In this document: positions 12,466-22,492 of the stretch, piece after piece
Position numbering within the stretch: the first letter of the stretch is position 1
How the letters are laid out: each line of letters opens with the position of its first letter
Assembly: GCA_964035575.1 (NCBI GenBank)
Contig: OZ037848.1
Location: 1,116,001-1,180,000 of the forward strand
Length of the DNA stretch: 64,000 nt
Reading direction: 5' to 3'
From: Rhynchopus sp. YZ270_cl-10
Taxonomy: Eukaryota > Euglenozoa > Diplonemea > Diplonemida > Diplonemidae
Made by a program: the position numbers and the translations under genes
Notes under the pieces: generated by a model
What the model was told of the DNA's origin: nothing
Seen by the model: only the letters and a program-made list of their open reading frames with translations
The model's database searches: none

Positions 12466-13561
12466 ATTTACAAGTGCCTCCAGACATGCTGTGAAAAACT
12501 GAGCCTCGCTTAGAGTATGTTGCGGAATGGTCTCTAGTACATTAGCCCTAAAAAGCTAAACACATAGTGCAAACTAGTTTATATTTATAGATATATTCTA
12601 CTGCTGCACTATGCTTTGTTTACTCATAATTACAAAGGAGTTAACAGAAAGTCGAAGCACACAATACAGCTGTCCTGTGAACTTCGCACTACACCCCACC
12701 CCCTCCCTACCTCTTTGAAACAGTCAAAAAAGAAATCAAAATTAAAAAAAAAAAAAAAAAAAACAGCAGAAAAAGAGACCAAAAAAAAAATGATATAATA
12801 ACAAGGGAGAGCAAGTAGGTTATTTAAAGTAGGTTGACGACACCGAAACCCCAATAAAAAAAATGTGTCCGTTTATGGTGTCAACGTTAAAGACTACCAG
12901 AAGCAGCTCAGTGCATTCTGAAAAAAATAAGCGAGCGATTCTAGGCTATATATGTTCATGAAGCCAATGAATCTAGATAAAGGTCCTATTTCAAAGAATT
13001 CCCACAAACAAACACCACTTTTATTTTTACTTTTTTTCAACAAACCAAATAAAAAGAAAAAAAAACTCTTTTTCACCACTGGAAGGGACTAGACCTCGTA
13101 CTTGACCCTTTCAGTGAGACGTCAGACCAATGTATTACATTGCCACACCCTGGGTAAGCTGTGCAGTCTGTAGGCCTACTACAAAAACCGCAAAACTTTG
13201 GAAAAAAAAAAGAACGAAGATAATAGGTATATCGCAGTAGTAATTTGGTCGTGGTTTACCAATGGTAATGTCCACGACGCAGTTTATATGGTTGTACTCA
13301 ACGCGTACTATGTCACTAGTGATGAGTATTTTTCTCGCAGGAGCGATTTGGTCTTGGTGGGCATCTTAGCTTTCCCATTTTTAAAGGGACAATAGCCTTG
13401 AGACTAAGACTCCAGGACACATATTAAATTGTTTGCAATGCACGTTTTGCTATCTCTTTGTACTACTCTAGTCTTTGTGTAGGTGTTTCAATACAATGGA
13501 CAATGGATGATTAAACTGGTTTTAATCATTGCTTGGACGGCGAACTACTAAGTCCAGAAAA

Positions 13562-14151
13562 TTCAGTATGTTTTTCACTTTTCTATTTTTTACTTTTATT
13601 TTATTTCTCTTTCTTGTGTGTTTGCTGAGGTTTTCTATCTGATACACAGACAGGATGTGTTGGTATTTGTTTGGATTGGTAGCAATTATTGCACGGAATA
13701 CTTTACGTATACACGGCAGCCATCAAGACCAAGACTCTTTAGGTTACTCTTCCTCCTGGTGATCAGACATTACATCCAGTAAGGACAGAGAAAGGAATAA
13801 GAAAAAAGAAAAAAAAAACTTTTGTATTTTGTGTATTCCCGAAACAAAAAACTGAAGTAGAAGGTACCAAATGTTCACACGAACATCGGTTTCACGATAT
13901 TCACCCACCATTTAAAGGGAAATCACTGAAGATGTCCACCCTTTTGAATACAACTGTATGATTCTTAGGACTGAAACAGGGTTAATATCAGAAACCAATC
14001 TACTGAAGTTTCAACTTGTGCACGAAGCATTTTACTTTTCTTTTCTACGTTTTGCAAAACACACAACATAAAAAGAAAGATGGGACCATTTTTGTTGATC
14101 CCTCACCATATACTATCAATTTATTGATTGCATATGATGAAAATACTTTTT
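13562..14151. repeat. 590-bp direct repeat, copy 2
   Basis: Second copy of 11876..12465, separated by 1,096 bp of unrelated AT-rich sequence. The apparent identity implies a recent duplication or ongoing gene conversion. No TG...CA termini and no coding interior, so an LTR element is not supported. Confidence 0.85.
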
Positions 14152-15041
14152 TTGTTCGGTTTTATCCAAGGGAAATAGCTGCAAAAGGCGAATTATGTGA
14201 ATTATGCATCGTTCCTGATGTTGGAGAAGAACCAAGCTATTTCCCTGTGAGTGGGGGGGAAAAAATACAACAATAAAATACACTGGCTCTCGCGAGTCCA
14301 AGTAGCCAGGTAGCTTTTCTTTCTTTTTTTGGCACTCCCTTTTATTTTTTCAATTTACATTTTGTCTCCCGGAAGCTGTGGACTCAAAAACGTTTCCTTT
14401 TCTTCCCCCTCTTCTCTTTCTCGAGCGGTTAGTTAGTGTTGCGAGTAGGTTGTGTATGTGCACAAATTTGTCTTACACGCCTCAGTCTTTTATTTTCTTT
14501 TTTTCTGCATTCCTTCGGTAACTTAGCAAGGAGGCTTTGTGTTTTGTCGCATCCAATATTTCTTTCAGACGGTTAGTCTAGGGCAGATAGGGGTTGCGTA
14601 AGATTGCGGTTGTGAACTGCCTCCGTTCTCTTACAGTACGGCACCACTCACCTCCCACCCTTTAATACGAACTCAACTGTGTTTTAATATGTTTCGACTA
14701 CTCTTTTTGTGTTTCCTGCTTTTGTGTCACCTCCATGACAGGTAACATTGTCAAGGCACATTCGCGGGGGGAAGCAAACAGCATACAACAGGGTGATGTT
14801 CATCAGAGTCTCAACCTGGCTACAACAGAAAGGTATACCCCATACCCCATATCCCCCGCTTCTATGGGATCAGCTCTAAGGGAAGGTAAAACAGCTTTGT
14901 GTCAGAATATGATCGCCTCTCGCGTTCAAATGGCGAACCGAAAGTGACATATAAAAGAAGTATTGGGGACCGACCCTATTCAAAAAGGTGAGTGCTTTAG
15001 GCGGTCGCTACAAAAAAAGAAAAAAATCTTAGAAAAAAAGA

Positions 15042-15095
15042 TAGTGTAGTAAATTTTAGGGTGGCTACACTAATACAACCACGTTTTCAAAAGAA
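15042..15095 (+). repeat. Dispersed repeat family D
   Basis: Shares GGGTGGCTACACTAATACAA, then CC.CGTTTTCAAAA, with 21036, 32943 and 34909. Confidence 0.55.
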
Positions 15096-15160
15096 AAATG
15101 CACCTGCTCCAGGCTGACGCAAAAAAAAAAGGCAGTATTGGTGTGGCTGAAGGGGGGTGC

Positions 15161-15236
15161 TATTTTCTGCTATTTTCTGCTATTTTCTGCTATTTTCTGC
15201 TACTTTCTGCTATTTTCTGCTATTTTCTGCTATTTT
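15161..15236. repeat. 10-bp tandem repeat (TATTTTCTGC)
   Basis: Seven to eight nearly perfect units ending in TATTTTGGGG. A second array of the same unit, in the same orientation, lies at 16108..16187. Confidence 0.95.
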
Positions 15237-15439
15237 GGGGGTCTGGATTTTTTTTATTTTTTGGCCGTGGTTTGGGCTTTTGCTAAAGGGAGGGAAAATG
15301 AGGGACTCCTGACCCCAGCCAGTCCCCAAAACACCTACCAAAGATACAGGACAACGTTTTTTTCGAGCAAAAAAGCGTAAAAAATAAGAGCAATTTTAGC
15401 AAAAAAAATGTATTTTGTCCCGATATAGACCAGGTGCTG

Positions 15440-15980
15440 TACTGAGTACTGTGTACTGTGTACTGTGTACTGTGTACTGTGTACTGTGTACTGTGTACTG
15501 TGTACTGTGTACTGTGTACTGTGTACTGTGTACTGTGTACTGTGTACTGTGTACTGTGTACTGTGTACTGTGTACTGTGTACTGTGTACTGTGTACTGTG
15601 TACTGTGTACTGTGTACTGTGTACTGTGTACTGTGTACTGTGTACTGTGTACTGTGTACTGTGTACTGTGTACTGTGTACTGTGTACTGTGTACTGTGTA
15701 CTGTGTACTGTGTACTGTGTACTGTGTACTGTGTACTGTGTACTGTGTACTGTGTACTGTGTACTGTGTACTGTGTACTGTGTACTGTGTACTGTGTACT
15801 GTGTACTGTGTACTGTGTACTGTGTACTGTGTACTGTGTACTGTGTACTGTGTACTGTGTACTGTGTACTGTGTACTGTGTACTGTGTACTGTGTACTGT
15901 GTACTGTGTACTGTGTACTGTGTACTGTGTACTGTGTACTGTGTACTGTGTACTGTGTACTGTGTACTGTGTACTGTGTA
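15440..15980. repeat. 7-bp satellite (TACTGTG), about 77 units
   Basis: About 540 bp of essentially perfect heptamer. Because 7 is not a multiple of 3, and neither strand forms a stop, several frames stay open throughout. The frames are an artefact and not genes. Confidence 0.97.
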
Positions 15981-16107
15981 CCTTATGATCCGTTTGTGGA
16001 GTGGGAGGGGGTTTCCGGGTTTGCGGGCTGGCCAAGTTGCCTTCCCTCGTCCATCATGAGCCACACCACCACCCAGCCACCAAACCCAAAAAAAAAACCC
16101 CAAAGTG

Positions 16108-16187
16108 CTATTTTCTGCTATTTTCTGCTATTTTCTGCTATTTTCTGCTATTTTCTGCGATTTTCTGCTATTTTCTGCTATTTTGGG
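16108..16187. repeat. 10-bp tandem repeat (TATTTTCTGC), second array
   Basis: Same unit, orientation and TATTTTGGGG ending as the array at 15161. The two arrays bracket the heptamer satellite. Confidence 0.95.
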
Positions 16188-17215
16188 GTCGTCAGCCACA
16201 CCAAGTATTGTTTTTCAATATTCGTATCCGCTTTAAAAAAATTTTTTTTTATTGTTGCTTCCGATACCTATGCTATCAAGTTGTTGAATGCATATGTTGA
16301 AATAATTTTTTTTCGCTCTCCCTTCGTTCATATTATTCCATCCCACCTGGTTTATGTTTTTTTTTTTTTTCTTCTTCAAAGTTCATAATTAGTCTTGATG
16401 GTTTAAAATTTGCGTTGTGTGTGCTGCGTTTATCTCTCTCCTCTCTGCCCCTACCGGTAAGAGTTTTTTGTTTGTTTTGTTTCTCTCCCCTCGCAGCTAT
16501 AGGTCAATAGGCAGTTCAATTTCATCAGATACGCCCTTTGTTTTAGCGTTCCTCTCGACATACAAAGTTGTCAAAAAAAAATCTGGACTACATTTTGTTC
16601 GGATTGGAAATGGGTGGGACCTCTCTCCCCGTGGGTCTCTAAGGCTCACAGATTCCCCCCTTTTTTTTATCGAGATATTCACGGATTGACAAGGTTCGTA
16701 CAAAAAAAATCTGGACTAAGCACAGCTTATGTTCATCTTATAAAAATTTTTCTCTTTTTCTTTTGCCAAGCTCTTGAGAATAGGAAAATTGAAATCTCTT
16801 TTTTTTTTTTTTTTGGATAATTTCCGCCAAACACACTCTAAAAAGACGCGGCTTTCAAAAAAAAGAAAGAAAAAATAAAAAACTCTTTTCTTTCCCCGTT
16901 CCGTTGTATTAAAGAGGAGACAACCAAATTTCAAAACCCAGCGTGTACCCACACGATAAACGATATTGGGGTAAAGATATATGTGTGCAACAACATTGCA
17001 CAGTCATCTTACAAAAGTTTTCTTTTCTTTTACTCACCCTGGGTTTTTTTTTCTTTTAAACCACCCCTCCCCAACACCAATTGTATGTCACAATATAGGT
17101 GAACAACAGCTGTGGGGTTTAGTATTTTTGTTTGCTTTTTATATGCTTCTTGAACGGAACTGACAGATTTTTATATTTTGCCGGGCCTCCTTTAAACAAG
17201 AGCCATTATTAAAAG

Positions 17216-17253
17216 AGGTGACTGAGCAAAAGGCTTAGGTTCATCTTACCCAA
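17216..17253 (+). repeat. ACGAGAG-type hairpin element (family A)
   Basis: GGTGACTGAGC, loop AAAAG, GCTTAG, then GTTCATCTTACCCAAC. The six-pair stem CTGAGC/GCTTAG contains one G-U pair. The loop has lost the consensus while the stem and 3' block are kept. Confidence 0.7.
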
Positions 17254-17296
17254 CATTTTTTTCTCTTGGAAAAAAAAAAAACAAATAGCACCCACC

Positions 17297-18173
17297 CAGA
17301 GCTCGCGCTAAAGTCCATCCCTCATCCCGGGATTTTTGGGGGTTTTGGTAGGAACGTTTTTTTTTTGCAGTACGGGGATTTCATTAAGAAACCAGAAGTT
17401 CTAATATTGTTGAGTAAGACCACCACATAGTGGACTTGCATATACATGTGACCCCGCCGTGGAACGCAATTCGCTCGGAAAGTCAAAAGAAAGAGGAGAA
17501 AAAAGAAAAGGAAAAAAAAAAAAAAAAAGTTGGGTACCGTGCGCCTGCGGCGCTGCCTGTTCCCTACCAGTTTCTACAGGCAAACACTTGCCCCCTTTAC
17601 CTTACACTGACGGGTTTTGACCAAAACCAAGAACTTGTCCATTTCGGCAAATTGACCCCACCACAGAACGGACGAATTCCGGAAATGCAAATGCCGGTGT
17701 TTTCGCGCATTTTCATGTTGCAAGACGTCAGGATCAGGGAGAGAAAATCTGGTTGTGGGATTTACATTGGCCCTCTTTACCCACATGGATTTTGACCAAA
17801 ACCAAAAAATTGGCCATTTCGGCAAAGTGACCCCACCACAGCGCGGACGGATTCCGGAAATTCCAATCGCGGTATGTTTTGGGGCTGAAAACCCACTGAT
17901 TTTCAGGAGAAAAATTGCTTCCAAATGTCGGAATTTTCCGAATTTTCCTGAAAATGACCCTTGTTTACGAGTATGGGTTCATATTTTGCGAAAATTTAAG
18001 TCACTAAAATTTTGTCCATTTTTCCGTATATACCCCACCACAAGCCGGGATTGGCCCGGAAATGCCACAAAACGGGGTTTCCGGGCCTCCCCAGCTAACC
18101 TTTTCAAGGAACGTTTTTCCGTACCCGAAATCCATTTTTTCCCCATTTTTTCCCATAATTAGCGCGACCACTG
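17297..18173. mobile_element. hAT-type non-autonomous element (MITE), copy 1
   Basis: Terminal inverted repeats CAGAGCTCGCGCTAA and (reverse) CAGTGGTCGCGCTAA match at 13 of 15 positions. It is flanked by a perfect 8-bp target duplication CACCCACC (17289-17296, 18174-18181). An 8-bp duplication and CA(G) ends are typical of hAT elements. The interior carries degenerate repeats of GACCCCACCAC and GGAAAT/GCAAAT blocks. No transposase. A nearly identical copy lies inverted at 28458. Confidence 0.9.
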
Positions 18174-18429
18174 CACCCACCCCCTTTACTGGTTTCTTAG
18201 ACAAGAAGGGAACTCCGCATACCTACCGACACATACGCATCCCCTGAACACATCGTCCACGCACTCCAGCATTTTCCTGAAAGAAAAAAAAGACGAGGAC
18301 GACGTGAGTCTATAATATTATCCTTCTTAAAGTACAATAGCCTTTCGGGCGACATTGAGGATAAGGACCAGTACGAGGACCAGAGGTGTGCTGTCCGTAA
18401 TTATCCTAACTCCCCCCTCCCCACTCCCC

Positions 18430-18923
18430 CAGACTGCAGACTAATTTTTTCATTTAATTACTTACCATACCACCCCGATATTTTTGAAAAATGGCCCCAC
18501 GTATTAGTGACCGGGCCCATATTTTTCAAAATTTAAGTGGTCAAAAAATTGTCCAATTTTTGAGATTGACCCCACCACTGCACGGGCGGATCCCAAAAAT
18601 GCAAATAAGGACCCTTTTCCACAACCTTCCTTCACCCCCCGCTGTAGGGTAACCGAAGGTGAAGTCAATATTACAAACCCGGATTTTGAGGAAATTTTTG
18701 GCCGAAAATCGGCCCCAGCTATTAGTGACCGGGCTCATATTGTCCAAAATTTAAGTCATTAAATTTTTGTCCATTTTTCCAGATTGACCCCACCACTGAC
18801 TGGGATTGGCTCAAAAATGCAAATAACGGCGTTTTCGCCTGTATTGTTGGTTACGAAACCCCGTGCAAACTAGCCATTTAATTAATTACTTACCAGACCC
18901 CCCAATCCTTAGTCTGCAGACTG
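18430..18923. mobile_element. hAT-type MITE with self-complementary ends
   Basis: Termini CAGACTGCAGACTAA and (reverse) CAGTCTGCAGACTAA, with a perfect 8-bp target duplication CACTCCCC (18422-18429, 18924-18931). The interior shares the GACCCCACCACTG motif with the element at 17297. No coding capacity. Confidence 0.88.
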
Positions 18924-19614
18924 CACTCCCCCCCCTTTTTTTTTGGGTGACATTTTTGCGCAGTCAGAACCCCATCTCTTGGTGGGTGATTGTCTACACA
19001 TCAAAAAAAACAGGGCGAAAATCACACCAGGTAGTGGCTCACGTTTATTATTTTTTCCCTTTCTTTTCTCCCCGATTTTCCCCCCCAAACAACAACCTAC
19101 CTCTATACCTTCAGTGCAAAAAAACGGCTCTTTTTTTGCCAAAAAAAAATATTTGAGTGCAAGCCCTCATCCCCACAAAGGTGGGTACGGCGGTTTGTCA
19201 ACATAACAAAACATCTTCCACTCCAAAACCTCTACTTTCTTTTGTATCACCCTCTTTCCCTTTTTATTAGATGTGTGCACAGCGAGACGCATCTACGGTG
19301 TTCATTACTCCCAAGTATTTCGTAACATCTTGTTTTTGGTGCAAATGGGCGTGAGCTTGGGGTATTATTTTGTACCCTGGCGGTAGAATTCTGGTTCTAA
19401 GTGGGCCACTTCTGGTAAGCAGGAAGATTGGCGACGCAGGATGAACCGAGACAAGGCCTATATAATGAGTACCGAAAAGTTTTTTTGCTTTCATCCGGAT
19501 GGCTGGCTGTATAGTGGTTCAGTCGGAGATGGCTGCATCAACTGCAGTTTTTCTTTTCTCTCTTGTACATACAGAGTAACTCTCATAAAGTATAAAAAAA
19601 AGTTTGGGTATATG

Positions 19615-19897
19615 CATACATGTTGGTACGTACGTAAAACGCGCAAAAAACGCGCAAAAAACGTACAAAAAACACAAAAACGTACTACGTTTTTCAAAAA
19701 TAATCAAAATAATCACTTTTTAATACAACATTACAGCAAAAATAATATTTTTGCTCTGTGTTTTTGGTACGTTTTAGTACGTTTTTTTGCGCGTTTTTGT
19801 TACGTTTTTGTGACGTTTTTTATTAAAAACATTTTTTGATTATTTTGCGCGTTTTTTTATTATTTTTGCGCGTTTTACGTACGTACCAACATGTATG
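19615..19897. mobile_element. 283-bp inverted-repeat MITE
   Basis: Long inverted termini start CATACATGTTGGTACGTACG and continue into AAAACGCGCAAAAA. TATATG is directly repeated on both sides (19609-19614, 19898-19903), a likely target duplication. The interior repeats ACGTAC and GCGCG blocks. Confidence 0.8.
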
Positions 19898-19914
19898 TAT
19901 ATGGTGCTTTCGGA

Positions 19915-20025
19915 AGTCGGTCAACGACCTGTCAGCGACGTGTCACGACCTGTCGGTGACCTGTCAATATCAGGGGGTGTGTGAAAAGAGTCCCTGTGTC
20001 AGCGACCTGTCAATATCGACCCCTC
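19915..20025. repeat. Short CGACCTGTCA repeats
   Basis: Irregular tandem copies of CGACCTGTCA and variants, ending in a CTGTCAATATC block that occurs twice. Confidence 0.6.
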
Positions 20026-20606
20026 CCGGAGCACCAGTATATGCACCCTATGATACCTTCTATTCAGCAGAATAGAAAGTATATGAAGTAATTCTCTGTA
20101 CAAACAGAGAAGAGTTTGTTTTCTTCTTCTCCCCCTCTCCCTTCGCGTCCCTCCCTTACCAAAACCCCCATATTATATGTTTCCTTTCTGTGACAACGAC
20201 TAAATGCCAATGTTTTAAATCCAATTGATGTTCTTCTTGTCCCCACAATATAAATCAGCATAATGTTATTTTTGCTTTTCATTTCCCCCCCCCCCTCCCT
20301 CCCTCTGCCTTATCTCAAAAAGTGGATCCAAAGTGAGTTTGAAAAAATCGGTTGTGGGTAATTCCTGTGTGGAATGTTGCCCTCTAAGTGTGTTCGATAA
20401 CTAATAGGGGGTAATTCTTGCACAGAATATGGACCCAAAGTGTGTGTGTTAGTGTTGAAAGCGGTTGTGGGTAGTTTCTAAGGGTAGAAAGACATTGCCC
20501 ATTTTTTGTTTGCCCTTCTGCGGTTGGGTAACATGAATAATTAGTCAAGAAGAAGAAGAAATGGTGATCAGACCAGAGTTTCCTGTTTTTTTACTTTTAT
20601 TTTGTA

Positions 20607-20644
20607 GATGTGTGTGCACGAGAGGTGCGTTTATCTTACGTTTT
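20607..20644 (+). repeat. ACGAGAG hairpin element (family A)
   Basis: GATGTGTGTGCACGAGAGGTGC, then TTTATCTTACG. Here GCAC/GTGC forms the stem around GAGAG. Confidence 0.65.
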
Positions 20645-20967
20645 CTCCTTTTTTTTTTTTTTTTTGCTGCTATCTCGCTGCGTCTCGCACCTCATCTGGT
20701 GTTGGCCTGCTTTTACCAACTTTACTTTATATGGGTTTCCACTCTGATGCTTTCTTTCCTTTGAAGAGCATAAATGAATCTGATATGTTCAACAAAGTGG
20801 ATCCTTAAAATAATCGCGTTTTAGTATGTGTTCAAACAATTTTTTGTGTCTTTTCCTTTTTGGAAAACCCTCTTTTCCAAAAAAAAAAAAAAAAAAAAAA
20901 AAATCACAGTGGAGATTGCACAACTGTGGCAACACTACCGAGGCAACTACACTACTCCAACAATTTA

Positions 20968-21012
20968 TCAATGCCGGAGTTACTCCATGAACATTGCATG
21001 GAGTAATTCCGG
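20968..21012. repeat. 45-bp hairpin
   Basis: GCCGGAGTTACTCCATG pairs with CATGGAGTAATTCCGGT (one mismatch) around a short loop. Probably a tiny MITE or a remnant of one. Confidence 0.55.
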
Positions 21013-21035
21013 TATCACTTAGACGCGTATAGTAC

Positions 21036-21085
21036 AGTGGAGTTCATCTTCGGGTGTCTGCACTAAAATAACCAAGTTTTCAAAA
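21036..21085 (+). repeat. Dispersed repeat family D
   Basis: GTGGAGTTCATCTTCGGGTG, then TCTGCACTAAAATAACCAAG and TTTTCAAAA. Related to copies at 15042, 32943 and 34909. Confidence 0.6.
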
Positions 21086-22003
21086 AAAAAAAAAAAAACG
21101 ATAACCTAAAGAGAATGTGACGGTGAGATGACTATTGTTCATGAAACCCCATTCTTCTTGAGAATTTTTTTTTTGTTTCTACAGATTTTTTTTAATTACT
21201 GTCCCTCCCTCACTCTTCCAGTGTGACGGATGGCTGGCATCGTACAGTGGGTCAGTCGGAGGTGTCTGCACTCAGGAACTACCATTTTTTTTTTCCTCCC
21301 TTCCTCCCTTCTTTCTGTCTTCTATTCCTATCTTTCTCATACACCTTAGTTTTTTTTTTTTTACTCTTAATTTTTTTAGTGACAAAATATGTGTTCCACC
21401 TCCACCCTGCTAAAGTGTTGCGTCTGCAGAATCGTTATTCACTTTTACTTTCTATTCCATTTTTTTTTTTTTCGTTTCGTGTGTTTTTCTGTGTTCAATG
21501 AAAAGTGTATTTGCATTAATTTATTTCCTCCCTTTTTTTGTCATACGATTGCTTATGTGATTCTGCCGTTTTTTGCGCGCGATCCTCTCTATCGTTAAAA
21601 AAAAACAACAAAAAAGGGGGGAGGTCCCACCAAGAGCATCTCTTTGGTTCTTCACTATAGGTTCGATAAATGTTACTGCGAAGCATCGCAGCCCCTTTTA
21701 GCACGGCTTAGATTCATCTTATAAAATTTTTCTTTGACTTTTTTTTTTTATAGATGACTAAGTACGGCAGAGGGTTCTCCGATCAATTTTTTTTTCCTCC
21801 TGAAAACTCGGTTGTATTTGTGTAGATACCCCCGAGGATGCGCTTTGATTTACAATGCGCCTCTTTTTTTTTACGCAACCTTCTCCTTTTTTTTTTATTC
21901 TTGTACAGCACCATATCCTTTGTTACCCCTCTCCCATTCTGGGGCAATGATTATGTTCCTGCTTTACAACCTGTCTCGTGGAAACCGTGTGCATACCAAT
22001 GAA

Positions 22004-22100
22004 GTGCTCTCTGGGGTTCGATAACCCGCAGAGAACAATACGAACTTTACGGTGATGTATGGTGAGGCGTTTGCACTTCTTTCAACCTTTTTGTTATTCG
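22004..22100 (+). repeat. Family B repeat with 5' hairpin
   Basis: CTCTCTGGGGTTCGATAACC begins a hairpin resembling a tRNA T-arm. Then GGTGAGGCGTTTGCACTT and TTCAACCTTTTTGTT. The same order recurs at 42846. Confidence 0.55.
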
Positions 22101-22446
22101 TGTATAGCACAATGCAGCCAAAAAGGAGGTCTATCCACCCCTCTCCTCCTATCTTGCTTTCTGTTGAAAGTAATTTTATTTTTTTCCTTTCTCCATCGAA
22201 CCTACAAAATCATTCTTCTCTCTGTCTTGACATGGTGAATGGTCCATGCTTCAAAAAAAAAATCTCTGTTTTCTCCTATTTTTTCGTCAAAAAAATCCCC
22301 CAAAAAAAATATTCATATCTTCACCTACAGGCCCTCCCAATACACAACGGGGGAGGGTGATATCGAACCACCTCATCGATACACCCACACCCACACCCAA
22401 AAAAAAAACCCCCACTTTCAAATTGCGATTATTTTCCACAATTTTT

Positions 22447-22478
22447 GACTAAGCGAGAGAGGCTTAGGGTCTTCCAAT
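22447..22478 (+). promoter_or_regulatory. Hairpin element (family A) just upstream of the second surface-protein start codon
   Basis: CTAAGC, loop GAGAGAG, GCTTAG: a perfect six-pair stem at 22449-22467, followed by GGTCTTCCAATTTGGGTTTTCAACA and the ATG at 22493. It would lie in or next to the 5' UTR. A role in 5' processing or translation is possible but only inferred from position. Confidence 0.6.
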
Positions 22479-22492
22479 TTGGGTTTTCAACA

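Noticed and set aside
11876-14151. Pair of LTRs of a retroelement
   Set aside because: Repeats lack TG...CA ends, the 1.1-kb interior has no coding or priming features, and no target duplication is visible.
15283-16388. Several long open frames with YCVLCTV or VHSTQYT repeats
   Set aside because: They are all readings of the perfect 7-bp satellite, open on both strands and in several frames.
22004-22040. tRNA gene (T-arm-like GGGGTTCGATAACCC in a longer stem)
   Set aside because: No matching D-arm or anticodon arm upstream. The same motif at 42846 also lacks them, so it is part of repeat family B.
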